A stretch of DNA of 64,000 bases from Manduca sexta (GCF_014839805.1 NC_051134.1:8649170-8713169), one strand, 5' to 3'; shown: positions 32,325 through 45,641, counted from the stretch's first letter. Translations and numbers: made by a program. Notes: generated from the sequence alone by a model not told the origin.

Positions 32325-34084
32325 TTGAAAATAAATGACAAAGAATTTCATCTTAAGAAACAAAATATTACACTAATATTATAATTGTTTTAGTTGGTTT
32401 TTCCAAACTATGTATGAACTTTAGGGGTAGAAGTATTGATTAAGCCCTTGATTAAAAGGTTTCGCACCTCCCTCGGAAGTTAGTAAATGGAACATTTAAA
32501 ATCGGTAAAGGGCAAAGGATTACTTTTATTTACAAATTAACAAATTACACTAAACAAACAAAAAATATCTCGTAGTTCAATCAAAGTCGCAGTCTGATTG
32601 ATGAACTAAATTAACTTTATTCTGATTACTCTGTCCCTGAGATGTCCTGAGGGATTATCAGGAGGAGCCCTGAGACTTTTTTCATTTGAATGACAAGCAA
32701 GAAGACGAGCAAGATGGCCTAAAACCACTATACAGACCTACCTATCAAGTTACTTTTTAATCTACCCTAAAAAGGTAGGGCATTATAAAAAGAGATACTA
32801 TTGAAACGAATTATCAAATCGAATGGAAATATAAATCCGGAACAGTCAACTACACCAAAACAATCCACAATAGAACCCCAGTTTCCTGAACAAATAATAC
32901 GCCCCAACTCAAACACCTGAGTTGTTTGTACGTTTAAAAGGTGGTGTTGCGTTACCATCTCGCGTTACCGTTAAATGTTGGGCCAATACTCGTGTCGGTT
33001 ACTGATGGATCCTGCGCCAGGTGTCTGCAAACGTTGGGTCAAATAGTAATTGTAGCTTAGATGAAAATAATGGTATTGATTTCTCGATTTGAGCTTAAGT
33101 CTGCCAATGATGAGTCAAATGTTGCCTTAATTGTAAATAATTATTGTTTTCTCTATTTGATCATCAGCTATTATTTGGATGTGGGATAAAATTTTGTGTG
33201 TATTTTAACAAGATGTAGTACCTATGCTTGGTTTGGTCATTTTCTTTATGAATGATAAGCAAATGTTCAAGCTTAAGTTGCAATTGGATCATTTTATTTG
33301 AATTTAGCAAATTTGTTCGAGACGTTACATTTTTAATGATAATAATATAATAATGTAAATTAGTTAATTGGTGAATATGGAAAAATAAATTATTATGTAG
33401 GTAACTACTTACAAAATATCAATACCGTAACCAACCTATGAAATAATTTCAAATACAAAATAAAAATCAAATATAAATATAAAATAATTTTAAATACAAA
33501 AAGAAAAATTAGAATAAAATGTCACCAATTTTTTTTTTAGTGAAGCCCTACGAATATTATGAGAACCAATTGATACAACATAAAATGGTCGTAAAGAAAT
33601 ACAGATAATACAAAGACTATCGCCACTCCACTTCAGAGCCCAGGTGCCAACTTCCAAAAGCCATAAACGGCAAAATGGTGTTCAAATACCGTGCAGGGGC
33701 GCAATTTTCATCGTAATTTCCCTCAATCGCAGCCACTCCGCCATTTTCCGAAGCTAAGTAAAGGTGTTACGTTTTGAGCACGTAGCGCTCTTTATTGTGC
33801 AACTAAGTGTTGTTCTCGACTCCGCCTGCGGGAAAGACCTTTCAAGGCATAAATATGACACGTTTTTCTGGGTTTTTAGTATACTCACACTCTTACTTTG
33901 ATTTACATTTGTATAATCTTTTTGTTAATGTTTTAATGTAACAATTGTTGGTAACCGAAATAAATAAAAAAACTATTCACAAACTATAATACGAAGGCGA
34001 GTAAGTTACAGAACGCCTAAACACAGTGTCGATAATTTGCCAATTTTCTTTGGCTTTGTTTATCTGAGAGCCAACTGAAAAGTC
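32325..34084. other. Unique DNA, no recognised gene
   Basis: A GC-richer patch at about 33720-33850 may be regulatory. Nothing else was recognised. Confidence 0.35.
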
Positions 34085-34333
34085 GCACACACACATACAC
34101 AGATTCACGCCTTTTATCCCCGAAGGGGTAGGCAGAGACGCAGCTGGTGCACTCACTTTCCGCCGTATGTATTCCGTCCTATGTGATATGCGACGAGCCT
34201 ATCGCCATATCGGACACAACTTCCAGACTCCAGGTTGCTACTGAGAAGAAAAACTTTATACCACTTTGAACAACTCGCGGATCGAACCCGAGACATCAGC
34301 ACTGCAATCGTACCGTAATGCAACTACGTCACT
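34085..34333 (-). mobile_element. SINE-2, near full length, minus strand
   Basis: From the tRNA-like head (CTAGTGACGTAGTTGCATTA on the minus strand) to the 'CCCCGAAGGGGTAGGCAGAG' 3' end. The last block is the same core motif that recurs in the 9.3-10.6-kb array. Confidence 0.75.
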
Positions 34334-34489
34334 AGGTAGTAGTATCTCGTAAACCAATCACAGGGCCCCGTTCTATCCTTTGCTTATAGACTGCGAAATA
34401 TTTCAATCCAAATATACAGGTGAAAAACCCACAGGAAAACAAAATTAACAATATCGTTTACTGGACGACATCCTAATTTCAGTTACTAT

Positions 34490-34675
34490 AGTTTAAAAAC
34501 GAAACTACTTAACCAATATTGACAAAAATCTAAATGACCAATCTAGAAATATCTTTCAAATAAAAAAAATCCAAAAACCGTTAATAAATTACTGATCTGA
34601 GGTAACGAACATAAAAAAACACGTCGAATTGATAACTTCCTCCTTTTTTAAAGTCCGTTAAAATGCAAGGAGATA
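34490..34675 (-). repeat. 'ACCGACTT' family element, minus strand
   Basis: 'GAGGTAACGAACATAAAAAA', 'CGAATTGATAACTTCCTCC' and the final TTAAAGTCCG match the reverse complement of the family start. Confidence 0.55.
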
Positions 34676-36309
34676 CAAAAATTTTATCATTGTATTATTC
34701 CGCACATTATTAAGTCACCTTTGTTAATATAGGCGTGGTAGTGGTGCTGGTCAATTTCTAACACACTGGGGTTTGATGACACTGATAAAGCAATTGGCAT
34801 ACATGTAGGCTGAATGTTTCGGCTTCCTGGGTGCACCCGCGGAATTAAAATAAAATGAGCGCAAGATGGCGTCTCTCGGCAAAACCGCGCATGGTGAAAG
34901 GGGGGCAGAGAAAATTTAATTCGTTTTTAAAGTAGTAAAAGGTGTTTATTTGATACTGTTTCCCAATCCTACCTATTATTTCTAAACTAATGATTATTAC
35001 CTACTGCCCAAACTCTATTTATTTCTAAAAAAATGAATCACCTGAACCAGACTAAATTAATTCTGCAATTTTTATTTCATACATTCAAACATAAAAACAC
35101 GCCAGTTCTGTATATAAAGCATGTCAGGTAATCTTTACTTTATAACCAAGAAAGACCGTGGAGCAGTTTTATGTCGGATTTGGCCGGTGGGCGATTTCCC
35201 GCGGTTTTATGCCGCTAGGCCTGTATTTTACGATTGTTGAGTGGTGGATATCTTGATTGTTGTAATGATCTCCTTAATTGCTTCTTAGTAATATCAAAAA
35301 TATCTATTCTTAAAGTCTCTAATAAAATAAATATTCCGTTAGGGTCGAATAAGCTTTAAAGGGAGAATAGGGCCAAAAAAATTAAAATTTAATAATAAAG
35401 ATGAATTCGCCGTACACATATTGCTGGATCACTGTTTCAAGGTTGTATGTTATATTTTTTGCACAAATTGAATTGAATAATTATACAAATACAAATCAAT
35501 TATTCGCATACCATGACATGAACAAAATAAATAAATTATCAAAAAAAGAAAAATCACTCCAACACCAGTACACATCAAATAAATAACAAGCTTATATAAG
35601 TATCGCAAAATTTTATGCTATTTTTAAGTAAGTAAGTAAAAACCAATAATAGCGAAAGATAAATAATAGTTAAACCATGAATTATTATATTATTTTAACA
35701 ACACGAAAATTGTAAATCTCATTTTTCCAACACACATAAAAATTAACATACGTAATTGATAAATAAATTTCTGTAAAATGTTGCCAATTACCTATATGTC
35801 AATAACAGGTATCTGTGGGACAATCGTCATATTAATTTCACCCTAATTTAACCCTCCCAATTCACCCCATTCGACTGTAAGTGTGGTATTAAGTAGTTAA
35901 TTTTCGACGTCAGTTAAAAATGTCATTCAAAGATATTTTTACCTAATCCCTACCTATTCAAGAGATTGCACAATAACATCTGACGCTACCCACCCCAGAC
36001 GACGCGAGGCTACATATTAATTGTAAAGTAATAAAAACGTTTAAACAATTGTGTACACAGCTCGTGAACTGCAAAAACAAACTTAATTCAAACCTCATTG
36101 AAACGAATTTCGACCTAATTCGATTGTGATAAGAAAAACAAAAGTCCCCAGGTAGGTTTGTATTAAACAAACTTAACTTTACATTTAGCTAAAGGAATCT
36201 CAACTTTATTTACTTGTATTAAGGGCGATTGGATATCTCCAGTTAGCTTGGGTTTGTAGTGCCACCCCTGATGCCAGTTGGAAAATATCTTGAAGGTTTT
36301 GTGACGTTT
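34676..36309. other. Unique AT-rich DNA, no recognised gene
   Basis: Open frames at about 35401-35586 (plus) and 35958-36170 (minus) have no domain and no splice context. Confidence 0.4.
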
Positions 36310-36362
36310 AATCTTGCGTGCGACGCGGCCGCCGCGCGTATCACTCGCCGACGCCTAGTGAT
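36310..36362. promoter_or_regulatory. Short CpG-dense island
   Basis: 'GCGACGCGGCCGCCGCGCG' and 'CACTCGCCGACGCC' lie in an otherwise AT-rich context. CpG density of this order is unusual in this window. A regulatory role is inference only. Confidence 0.3.
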
Positions 36363-37145
36363 GTTACTTTATCGATATAATTATGTCGATAATACATCGT
36401 CTTTGATCTATTATTATGTGAAGTAAGTACAAGAGTACCCTGGATTTAACGAATTTTGAGTTTCATAATGCTTGTTATAGAAGCCAGTATTGCACTTCCA
36501 TTGGACCTTAATAGTATTTGATAACTTATTAAAAGCTGAAAAGTCATTATGATGATACTTTGCCACACACAAAAGACAATATTCATATAATGATAATATG
36601 ATTAGCTAACATCATTTTCATTTATTATGTAATGATGGTTGAGAATCTCTCTACCATTTGGATTTAAAAGGTAAACTACTCTACCGATTTTATAAATGCA
36701 CTAATTGGAACCTATACAATCACTGACTTATATAAACATTTTCACATAACTCCGAAACATAATCGATAATTTCCAAACAGCCCTCCCAACACTAACCAAC
36801 GTCTGCAGAAATTCAATTAACATTACCTCCAGTCGCATGCACCTTTATTTCCGTTCGGAGTCACTTACCCACCCCTCCAGGAGGAGGAGGGGGGCTTAAG
36901 ACGCCAGTAATGAGGTCCGGCAATCGTTTACATCCGAGGTAATGGTTTACGTGATGCCAGACCTAGTTTTCGCCGAGTGATAAATTAGGGGGGATGTTTT
37001 GTCGATAAATGGGCTTGTGGTTAAGTTGTTTTAATTTTGTATATGGACATACACGTATATTCATGAATTATATTTTTATATTCGAAATGTTAACGCGCTT
37101 TGCCGAACAAAATTCATATTATTTTAGTAAATGCATTTTAAATAA
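36363..37145. other. Unique DNA, no recognised gene
   Basis: A GGAGGAGGAGG tract at about 36880 is the only notable feature. Confidence 0.4.
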
Positions 37146-37360
37146 GTGGCGATAGCCTAGTTGGTTGTAGAACGGACTGCCGAGACGAATGTCCGCTGGT
37201 TCAAATCCCAAGGGCACACACCTCTGACTTTTCTAAAATTATGCGTGTATTCTTTGTGAATTTATCGTTCGCTTTAACGGTGAAGGCAAACATCGTGAGG
37301 AAACCTGCACATCTGAGGCAAGTATATAATACAGGGCTGATATTATATTTATTATATATA
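37146..37360 (+). mobile_element. SINE-1 copy with internal deletion
   Basis: The tRNA-like head GGCGATAGCCTAGTTGG and GGTTCAAATCCC are intact. After 'CACATCTGAGG' about 100 bases of body are missing, and the 3' end GTATATAATACAGGGCTGAT follows directly. Confidence 0.8.
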
Positions 37361-37404
37361 TTTTAAATTAATCTTCTAGCCGAATTTCGGGCACGGTCGT
37401 CTAC

Positions 37405-37725
37405 CTAAATGGGAATCAACCAATTACGCAGGAGATATTATAGTGCGCAATACACAGGTGCACTCTTTGTTCCTTCACTCCCATAGTACGGTGAAACGGC
37501 AATCCGATATGATCGGAGAGAGATCAAACGCAGACAACAGGTTTTACATGCTTTCCGAGGCACAGAGGTATCACACCGCCAATTTCTGACTGCGAGCGGC
37601 GACTGAGTAATTTTTACGGTGGAAAAACTCAATCACATTTATTTTGAGCCCGACTTTGGATTCGAACCCAGTTCACACGCACTAGTCGTGCTCGTAACGT
37701 GTACGCATTACAGCTATGCCACTGA
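37405..37725 (-). mobile_element. SINE-3 (different tRNA-headed family), minus strand
   Basis: The B box on the minus strand reads GGGTTCGAATCC (37665-37654), with the head to about 37725 and the body running left to 'GCGCAATACACAGGTGCAC'. It is a different body from SINE-1 and SINE-2. Confidence 0.65.
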
Positions 37726-40229
37726 TGTATGCATATAAACGCTTGTCATCTATGGTCTAAGGCTAATCTAATATTCTAACCATTGTACAACGCTCGCTTC
37801 ATGGTTCCTTTATTGACCTTTCAGGATTATTGGAACTGATTACTTACTAAAAAAACATATATGTATTTATATATATTGCACAAATTATTAAATTAATAAT
37901 AATATTGAATTTGTGCAAAAATATAACAAAGAAACTTGTAATAGCCAGTGAAGTGTAGATTTCAAATAGCCTACAAAATCATATAGATTCCAACATAACG
38001 CACGAAAAACAGATAACATTGCATTTCCCGAGATCTCCCCAAGACACGTGACGGAGATGGATGCAGGAGATTATCTGCCGAGATGGCGGACCTCGGGGGC
38101 CTAATCTGAGGTCCAATCTCGGAGGTAACGGCCCTCTCAGACAACGCGGAGGAGACTATTACTTATTTTAGTATAATTTTGCTGAAAGACGTGAATAAAA
38201 GAAGGATTTCGACAGTATCTATAGTCAGCAAAAAAATTAACTGAACCAATTATAAATTCAAATCGCTTTCAAACTTTAGTGTCAGTATTACAATGTTTTT
38301 TTCTTCACTAAAATAAACTTTACTTTTTACATAAAGAGAACAAATATTTCAATTGCAGTTGACATGTTTATAAGTTTTTAATTTGTTCAGCAACTTTTTT
38401 GGCTGATTGTACAATGCTAGCTTTTGATCGCGACAATGCTCTCGTTTATCAACTGTACAATTTTTCACTTATCGACGAAAAACAGGAAATTGAATTGAAA
38501 AACAATATTTCCGCTCATCATTAATATTAAAGTATCATAATATTATTTTCGTCAATAACAAGTAAGTTTATATATTACTAAAACTTACCCGCCCTACCAA
38601 TTAAAACTGAACTGCGCACATAAATCATAAATAAACAACTCTCAGGTAAATCCAAAGAGTATCCAAAGGGGTGAATGGGGAAACGTTTCACTCGTCGGGC
38701 GCTAGTGTTGTAATGTAAATAGCTCAATAATTCATCGATATTCGCTAGACGCCAGACTGCATAACTCAACGTGCTGAGTGATGTGGCTAGTATGATGTCG
38801 ATAAAATTTTATAGTTTTATTGCGTGTGGTCAAAGCTGTATTAAGTAATACAATATTTACTTAGTGATTATTCATAAAACTTGTATTCATCTGTAGTAGT
38901 TAATTGGTGTCTGTCACACAATATTAAGGGATTTTAACGTCATATACAAAACAAGACAAAAAATCGTATCTTATCGTATATAATGATGAATTATAATACT
39001 GCAAAATCTTAAATGCTAGTTGTTGATTATTAGGTCGACGCAGCCTTACAATCGACTTTATTCTGTAGGTCTTGGGTGTGTTTATTTAATGATTAAACAA
39101 GTTTGCCATCTAATCATTGAAAATACTCGTCATTACTTTTACCAAAAACAAAAAAAAAACTAATGAAAAAATACAGAAAAAATTGCGCCATGATATTCAA
39201 ATAATACTGCTAATTTTATCGTATTCACTTTATATTTGATGTTATCGATAAACGAGCCTGTCTGATCCCTGGTGTCCCCTCCCGTTTGATCGTGACAAAT
39301 GTTATGGAGTCAGTGGTCACGGCAGCGCGAGGTTCAGTTTGTCTCTAAACACACAATTTCACTCTTATTTCGCTGGCTAATGTACCGCCTTTATTCATTT
39401 TTATGATGCCCTATGTTTTGTTGGCAATATGTGAAAATTTAATATTCCTTTTAAAGTTGAAATTAATATCAAATATTTTTCATCGTTTGCCTTTAAAGTC
39501 CACTGCTGAAGAGGTCTAAAAATGTCATAATACTTATGAATCATTAGAATAAGTTATCGGTTGTTACTTTTGATTAGATGTGATTTTAATATAGCCATTA
39601 TTTGTGAATATGGAAATTGCTGGCTTGAGATTTTGATAACCTTCCAATATTCCTAATTCCTTTCTTTGAAGTCATCATGTTCATGATTATTTTGGAATGG
39701 TATTGTTTATAGATAGTGAAGATCACATGAAGTAACTTACTTAACAATTTGCAGGCTTACTAAAAATAGCTCGTCTTCTCATTGAGAAATATCTAAACAA
39801 ATCCTTGTAAATAATTCCCAGACTCGCATTTTGTACAACAAAAGACCATAAAAAATGGCAAGGGTTCTCAAATACCTGGACTAATTCATGCAAACGAATG
39901 CAAGCCAATTAATAAAGGACGCTGCGTCGAAACGCCGTCGACTGAAAAGGGCTGAGCGGAGGGGAAAGCGGCCGTGATAAGTCGACTATAATCTAGAGAT
40001 TTCTATAAGGGAATAGATTTCTGCTGTATTATATGATTTACGGCCAGATTCTTCGTTGATTATTAGTCAAAGTTACTATTACTTTTACTTAAATGACGAT
40101 CGTGTTGTGGCTTTTTCTTGGGCGATGTTTTTATGGTAACTCTTATGGCTTATACTCTAGTGTTGTGACAACTCTTGTGACTTTCATTTTACTGTTAAAG
40201 CTAATAAGAAAACTGAAATGTTATAGGTT
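37726..40229. other. Repeat-poor noncoding DNA with GC-rich islands
   Basis: No gene recognised. Islands at about 38030-38150 (several CCGAGAT / ATCTCGG motifs in both orientations) and 39915-39985 stand out from the AT-rich background. Confidence 0.35.
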
Positions 40230-40410
40230 GGAATATAAATAATATGGTAAACAGCAATAGCAATAGCCCGTAGTAGTCCCCTGCTGGACATAGGCCTCTC
40301 CCAAGGTACGCCCCAGAGCCCGGTCTACTGCTTTATGCATCCAGTCGCTGCGACCCTCTATCGTTTTATCGGACGCAAATACCAGATCTGGACAAGGGAG
40401 GAGCATTTTT
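40230..40410 (-). mobile_element. LINE ORF2 C-terminal remnant, minus strand
   Basis: The minus-strand translation preserves 'GRTLGEAYVQQGTTTGYCY', the end of ORF2 of lepidopteran non-LTR elements. The open frame is a fragment without the reverse-transcriptase domain. Confidence 0.75.
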
Positions 40411-40597
40411 TTGGAATAATAAACTCTTGCACAAATTCCCTGACCTAGAAATCAAACTCAAAACGTTACAGTATACACTGCGACTACACCTACAACCCCT
40501 TAAATATAAAACACACTTTTCCTTTACACATCAATACACCAAAACTTTACACAGAACATGAAAGCGAATAAAACCATAAGAGGCATCGCCCAACGCT

Positions 40598-40726
40598 CCG
40601 GTTGCGCCGGAAGCCGCCGCAAGTCTCCGGATCTCACCGGATCAGGTGGACCGGATTATTCCGGTTCGGTGCCGGCCAAACCGGATCAAACACGATTTTA
40701 GACTCAGCCGGTGAGGACCGGCCCGG
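40598..40726. repeat. CCGG-rich block: eleven CCGG in 129 bp
   Basis: CCGG tetramers start at 40598, 40607, 40627, 40637, 40651, 40661, 40672, 40681, 40708, 40718 and 40723, several as part of ACCGGAT or CACCGGATC. No coding or tandem unit of fixed length is present. Confidence 0.9.
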
Positions 40727-40739
40727 ATTTAACTAAGGT

Positions 40740-41686
40740 GACGGTAAGTGTCTGCTAAAATGGTTTATTTTATAAGTGAATTTGTTTATTGGCATTTGTG
40801 GAAGGGTCGAATTTGTATTAAGAGTTAGGCAATACATTTTTATTAGAAGGTTTGCTTGTTCAAAAATCTGAGGTGACAACGGTTTGTTTATTTTTATGGC
40901 AAGTCACCAATAAAATTGCTAGTCAATACATTAACAAGCTATTATGCATCTATACTGATTGTTTTTATCGACATTGTTTGCTCAAACTTTCTGAAATGAA
41001 AGTATAATAGTATTATTTAATAAGTATTATTATCATTGAATGCTGTGACTACTTATTTAACTACATGTACTGCGACTTCGTTCCTCTAATAAATTCGATG
41101 TATATTTTAGTTAATGTATTGGTATATGATTGTTTGTAGACCTAATAAACATTATTTTTTTATAAAATAATAATCTATGACAATAGGTTTATAATCAAAC
41201 ATTGATCTCGATAAATTAAACTCAGCAAGCCAGTCACTTTCTTCAACCAACCAAATACAACCATATGTAGCTGGAAATACACTTCTTATTTATAATAGAG
41301 TATCAGGATGCTCACAGCATGGCTGCATCATCTGTCAGGTGCTAGCCAGGCGAGCTGTCACAAGTTCCGACTTATTGCCAAGTTGGTCGAAGTTAACACC
41401 TGGACACCGAGGACAGATGTAATCGTCTTTTCGGAAAGGGCATACAATATTTTATAAATTGGTATATTTATTTTGAAACAGATTCTAAAACTGAGTTTGT
41501 AGTTATTTGTTTTTGCTTACTGGATGTTTGCATGAATTCTTTCGTGAATGATCATCACGTATCACGTGAACAGTGACGTCATCACGTCACCTACAGCTTA
41601 CGAACAAAAATACTCTCATCACCCTGAAATAGTTGATATTAATAGTAATAGTTTTTATTTAGTACATTAGATATAATCTTATACAG
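40740..41686. other. AT-rich unique DNA, no recognised gene
   Basis: Nothing recognised. Confidence 0.4.
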
Positions 41687-41898
41687 ACCAGGATACCAGA
41701 GTGCTTCCCCCCAACAGTAGAAATATCGTGTTCCGGGATCAGCCTGTATATATTCGGTTTCAATAGGCCGGCATAATTGTGTCGACTGCCGAGGGGTAAT
41801 AACCTCGCGTCAATCGACAATCTATTGGACTGCACTCTACTTCCCACGAGATGCAGAGGGATCATTGCACCTCATGGTGTACTAGCACGAAAAAACAA
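41687..41898 (+). mobile_element. Dispersed retroelement RE2 copy
   Basis: The 'GGGATCAGCCTGTATATATT' and 'AATAGGCCGGCATAATTGTG' blocks match the other copies. It ends in GCACGAAAAAAC. Confidence 0.65.
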
Positions 41899-42435
41899 TT
41901 CTAGACACGGCCTGTATTTCGCCTGTTTCGATTTTGCACATCCATAACATCTATTATCTAAGATTACTTACCTGGAAAGTTACCCAATAGTCCTGAACAG
42001 CTAATAATGACGTCCGTTGATTTATATTCCATCGCTATATACTATTTATGATATCTATTCAGGCGTACTCGTTAGAGAAATATAAACCCTAAAGGAATAT
42101 TTTATTCTCTCTTTGTGATAATATAAAAATATTTCCACCTCTCATAATATATTTTTAATACCACGACGCAACTCAAAAGTGTCCTCAAATATGCGAAGGT
42201 AATGATGTTAGGAGTTCCCGTCGCGTCCCGAGACTTCAGCAAATTGAAATTATTTTTTCATTAAAATTCCCAACTTAAAGTTTTCAGGTGAAGTTCTTAA
42301 GCACCCTATTCAAAGAACTTTTTGAATCGGTCCTCGCGAAGTTTTAATGTTTTTGGTGTGTGATTATAGTCATTTATTTATAAAGGTTAAAATAAGGTAA
42401 TGATAATAAAAAAATATAGTATTTATATGAAAGCA

Positions 42436-42535
42436 ATTTATTTACTGGATGCAAGCCACTGAAGACAGGTCTTGAAATTTTTAGGAGAGGCCTATGTTCA
42501 GAAGTGGATTTCATGTAGCTAATGATGATGATTTA
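42436..42535 (+). mobile_element. LINE 3'-end fragment
   Basis: 'AGGAGAGGCCTATGTTCAG' is followed by TAATGATGATGATT, the usual LINE end with trinucleotide tail. Confidence 0.55.
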
Positions 42536-42819
42536 TGAGCAGCCGTATTATTTCTACGTTGTTTGATATACACACATAAGTTATGTCTTAAACGAATACT
42601 TAGAATTAATTTAATTAAGGAAAATATGTGAATTTAATCATAATTTTATCATAAGACACATCCGAAACCACGCCAAAACATCAATAATTCTGCCTTAATA
42701 CTCCACAACTACACAATAATCTATACTCTACCAAACCACATTAATCCGAATTTAAACTATCCATTACCCACAAGCGTATTAAACGCTAATACCGGACAGA
42801 ATCAAACGCATCGCGACAC

Positions 42820-42905
42820 GGGATCACGGTCCGCGGCCGGGATCACGGTCCCGCGGCCGGGATCACCTTAATCCCGCAGGTGAGCCGGGATTACGAGCCG
42901 GGACA
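42820..42905. repeat. GC-rich block with two ~19/20-bp direct repeats
   Basis: GGGATCACGGTC(C)CGCGGCC occurs at 42820-42838 and again at 42839-42858, followed by GGGATCACC and then two GAGCCGGGA motifs. It is flanked by AT-rich DNA. Confidence 0.85.
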
Positions 42906-43032
42906 GCGTCTATCTTCATGATGTATTATTGAGTCGAGTGTTATCGACAGATGTCGTTGTAAGTTTAGTTAGAGTGGGGTTTTCGTACAATTGATGGAGG
43001 GATTATTGTAGGAAGTTTGAATTAAGTTTTTA

Positions 43033-43373
43033 TATATCAATTAATGCGGCGATAGCCTAGTTGGGTGTGGAACGGACTACCAAGACTAATGTCCGCAGGT
43101 TCAAATCCCAAGGGCACACACCTCTGACTTTTCTAAAATCATGTGTGTATTCTTTGTGAATTTATCGTTCGCTTTAACGGTGAAGGAAAACATCGTGAGG
43201 AAACCTGCACATCTGAGAAGTTATCTGTAGGAATTTCGAAGGTGTGTGAAGTCTACCAATCCGCGCTAGGCCAGCGTGGTGGACTAAGGCCTAATCCCTC
43301 AGTAGTAGAGGAGGCCCGTGCTCAGCATTGGGCAAGTATATAATACAGAGCTGATATTATTATATCAATTAAT
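43033..43373 (+). mobile_element. SINE-1, complete, with perfect 13-bp target duplication
   Basis: The element (43046-43360, 315 bp) runs from the tRNA-like head (GCGGCGATAGCCTAGTTGGG, B box GGTTCAAATCCC) to a TGATATTAT 3' end. TATATCAATTAAT stands on both sides (43033-43045 and 43361-43373). This is the best-preserved copy here and defines the family's ends. The open frame inside is not a gene. Confidence 0.92.
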
Positions 43374-44047
43374 AACTAGAAACCATCAAGAGAAGTCTCG
43401 TCAAGTTCGCTTCAACTAATCTTTTTTTTTTCTTTTTATTTAGAAAATCCAGTAGCTGTTACTGACCTTTGATTTGAAAGCTTTACCAGATTGACTGTCT
43501 TGCTAATTAATTTTCTTTATTAACCAGCGAACTGAACATAAACCCTGAATATTTTTAATTATAAAACCCATGATTTTGTAGCTGGACTAGAACCAAACAC
43601 AGAACTTTACCAAATTAACTTCTAAAATGGACCCAATATTATAACTGATTGAATCAAACTATCATCACACAATGATGATATACCAAGACAAATATACAAT
43701 TATAACCATTCTATAAATATAATCTGGAATCTTTCGTTCCCAACAGGTATGGAATATGTAATTAATTCATTTTACGAGCTCTCCGTCCCGCGGGATGCTA
43801 ATATTTTTAACTAGACTGAATTATTACTATGGCCCCTTGGAGAAGACTGGATTTCAACTTATTATTAACGTGTCAAGTTCCTTGTTGTATTTTTTATAAT
43901 TGACTATGAAAAGGGCAAGATTTTTGGCTAATAACAAAAACTGCGCACTCTAGTATATATCTAACATTGTTGGCGAAATGTGCATGTTACACCTCTGCCT
44001 ACGCTTTAAGGAAAAGGTATGATGCATTGTTGTTGAAATTGTGTAAA
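43374..44047. other. Unique AT-rich DNA, no recognised gene
   Basis: A stretch at about 43985-44020 resembles the SINE-2 3' end in reverse (CCTCTGCCTACG). Confidence 0.4.
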
Positions 44048-44155
44048 GAATAATGATTTCTTATGTTTACGCGAATGTTAGACATTGAAATAAAACTGAT
44101 TTACAGATTTTATTGCGGCTTTTATATTATAATTGTCCACCGACGTTTCGAAAAC
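44048..44155 (+). mobile_element. Fold-back family fragment
   Basis: 'GATTTCTTATGTTTACGCG' is followed by 'TTATTGCGGCTTTTATATT' and CGACGTTTCG. Only one half is present. Confidence 0.55.
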
Positions 44156-45641
44156 TGCATATAATATTTCACAACAACGAGGAACGCTGCGAAAGGTAGT
44201 TGACTTCAAATCATTATGTTGTAACCTTTCAGGGACATCTGTTTACATACTAACCCATTACTGGGCTCGGGTTTGTACTGAGAGGGATAAGATTTTATGT
44301 TTTGATTTACTATGATAGAATAATGCGGCAAACTCCACATACTATCTAACTTCTTATGCAGAAATGGTGGACTTGCTAACCCACAAGTATAACAAACCCT
44401 CCAAATCCTTGGGATTTATCTAATCCGTCAATACTTCCATCAATAACCCTCAAACATTACCTTAGGGTCGGACAGGCCCGTTTGCCTACTAACCAATATT
44501 CCTGGACATTTGTACCCGTCTGCAGGTTTCGGTCCGGTATTACTCTTCTGACTAATCCCGGACCACTATTAACCGTTTTGGGAAGGAGCACAGGGGTGCA
44601 ATGAATGTAGAGTGGGTTTTAAAGTAAATAAAAATTATCTGATTTTTAATTAGTTTTATTTTTAAATCAATAAAAACAAGATATTTTTTTTGTTTTATTG
44701 TTTATTATGTTGCTTTCTATAATTTTCCTAAACAATCATTTATCTATATAAATCTGTATCATTCCAAAAAAAATAGGTTTCATAAAATAATTGTATAAAT
44801 TTATAAAGTCCAATGATATACTAAAAAGTAAGAGACTGAAAAAAATTATTTAAAGAAATAAAGAAAATAAATGGGTTTTCTAATAGTTCACTTTCAACGG
44901 TAATCCGGAAAAGCTTCCAAAACATTCAATAACTCACTCGGTAAATTAATCTTACCTAAATCCGTCCCTTTGTGACAAAGAAAAATTATAACGAATTGAG
45001 TGGGCCGGTGAAACAACCTGCGCGGAAAATCCCTTTGCACATGCACAAGGATTTTGAACGTTAAAACTCGTTGGATAAGGTTGAATTTTTGTTAACAATT
45101 CTTTATGGGATGCGTAAGGATTTAAATAAGAAGCTGAAGCGGATAACGTGCTGTATGTTTAGTGATTTTTGTTGTGAGGTAATTTCATTTTTTTAATGAT
45201 AATATGTATATATAGCACAAGTTTCCCAAATATACCCTCATATTAAGATACGTATTTTCGTCTTTCCCAACATTTTCTTTTCCTAATCTACTGTAATGTC
45301 CAAGACGCTGCACTTCAAAATCATAAAGCAAAAAGAGCAACTTAAGTCAACAAATGTGAATAAAATTGGGAATTAAATTTTCTCGATTCGCTGCCGCTCC
45401 TTCCTTACGCCTACCAAGGTAAGTGAGGCAAGATGTCAGTCATTAATACAGCGGGGCCCACGGTACCCGGTAAACGCACCGTAATGCGGATGTTAACTCG
45501 CCCCAATGGATTCCTTATGAGCTATTTATTGGGAAAATTATTGTTGTAGTCATTCTTTAATGGGCGTAGTATACTAGCAAGGAAGCTACTTGAGGTCATG
45601 GGTTTGGTTCCAATATAGAGCATGCACTGCGCTAGTTAATG
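44156..45641. other. Unique DNA, no recognised gene
   Basis: GC-richer patches lie at about 44460-44590 and 45410-45510. No splice-bounded coding segment was found. Confidence 0.35.
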
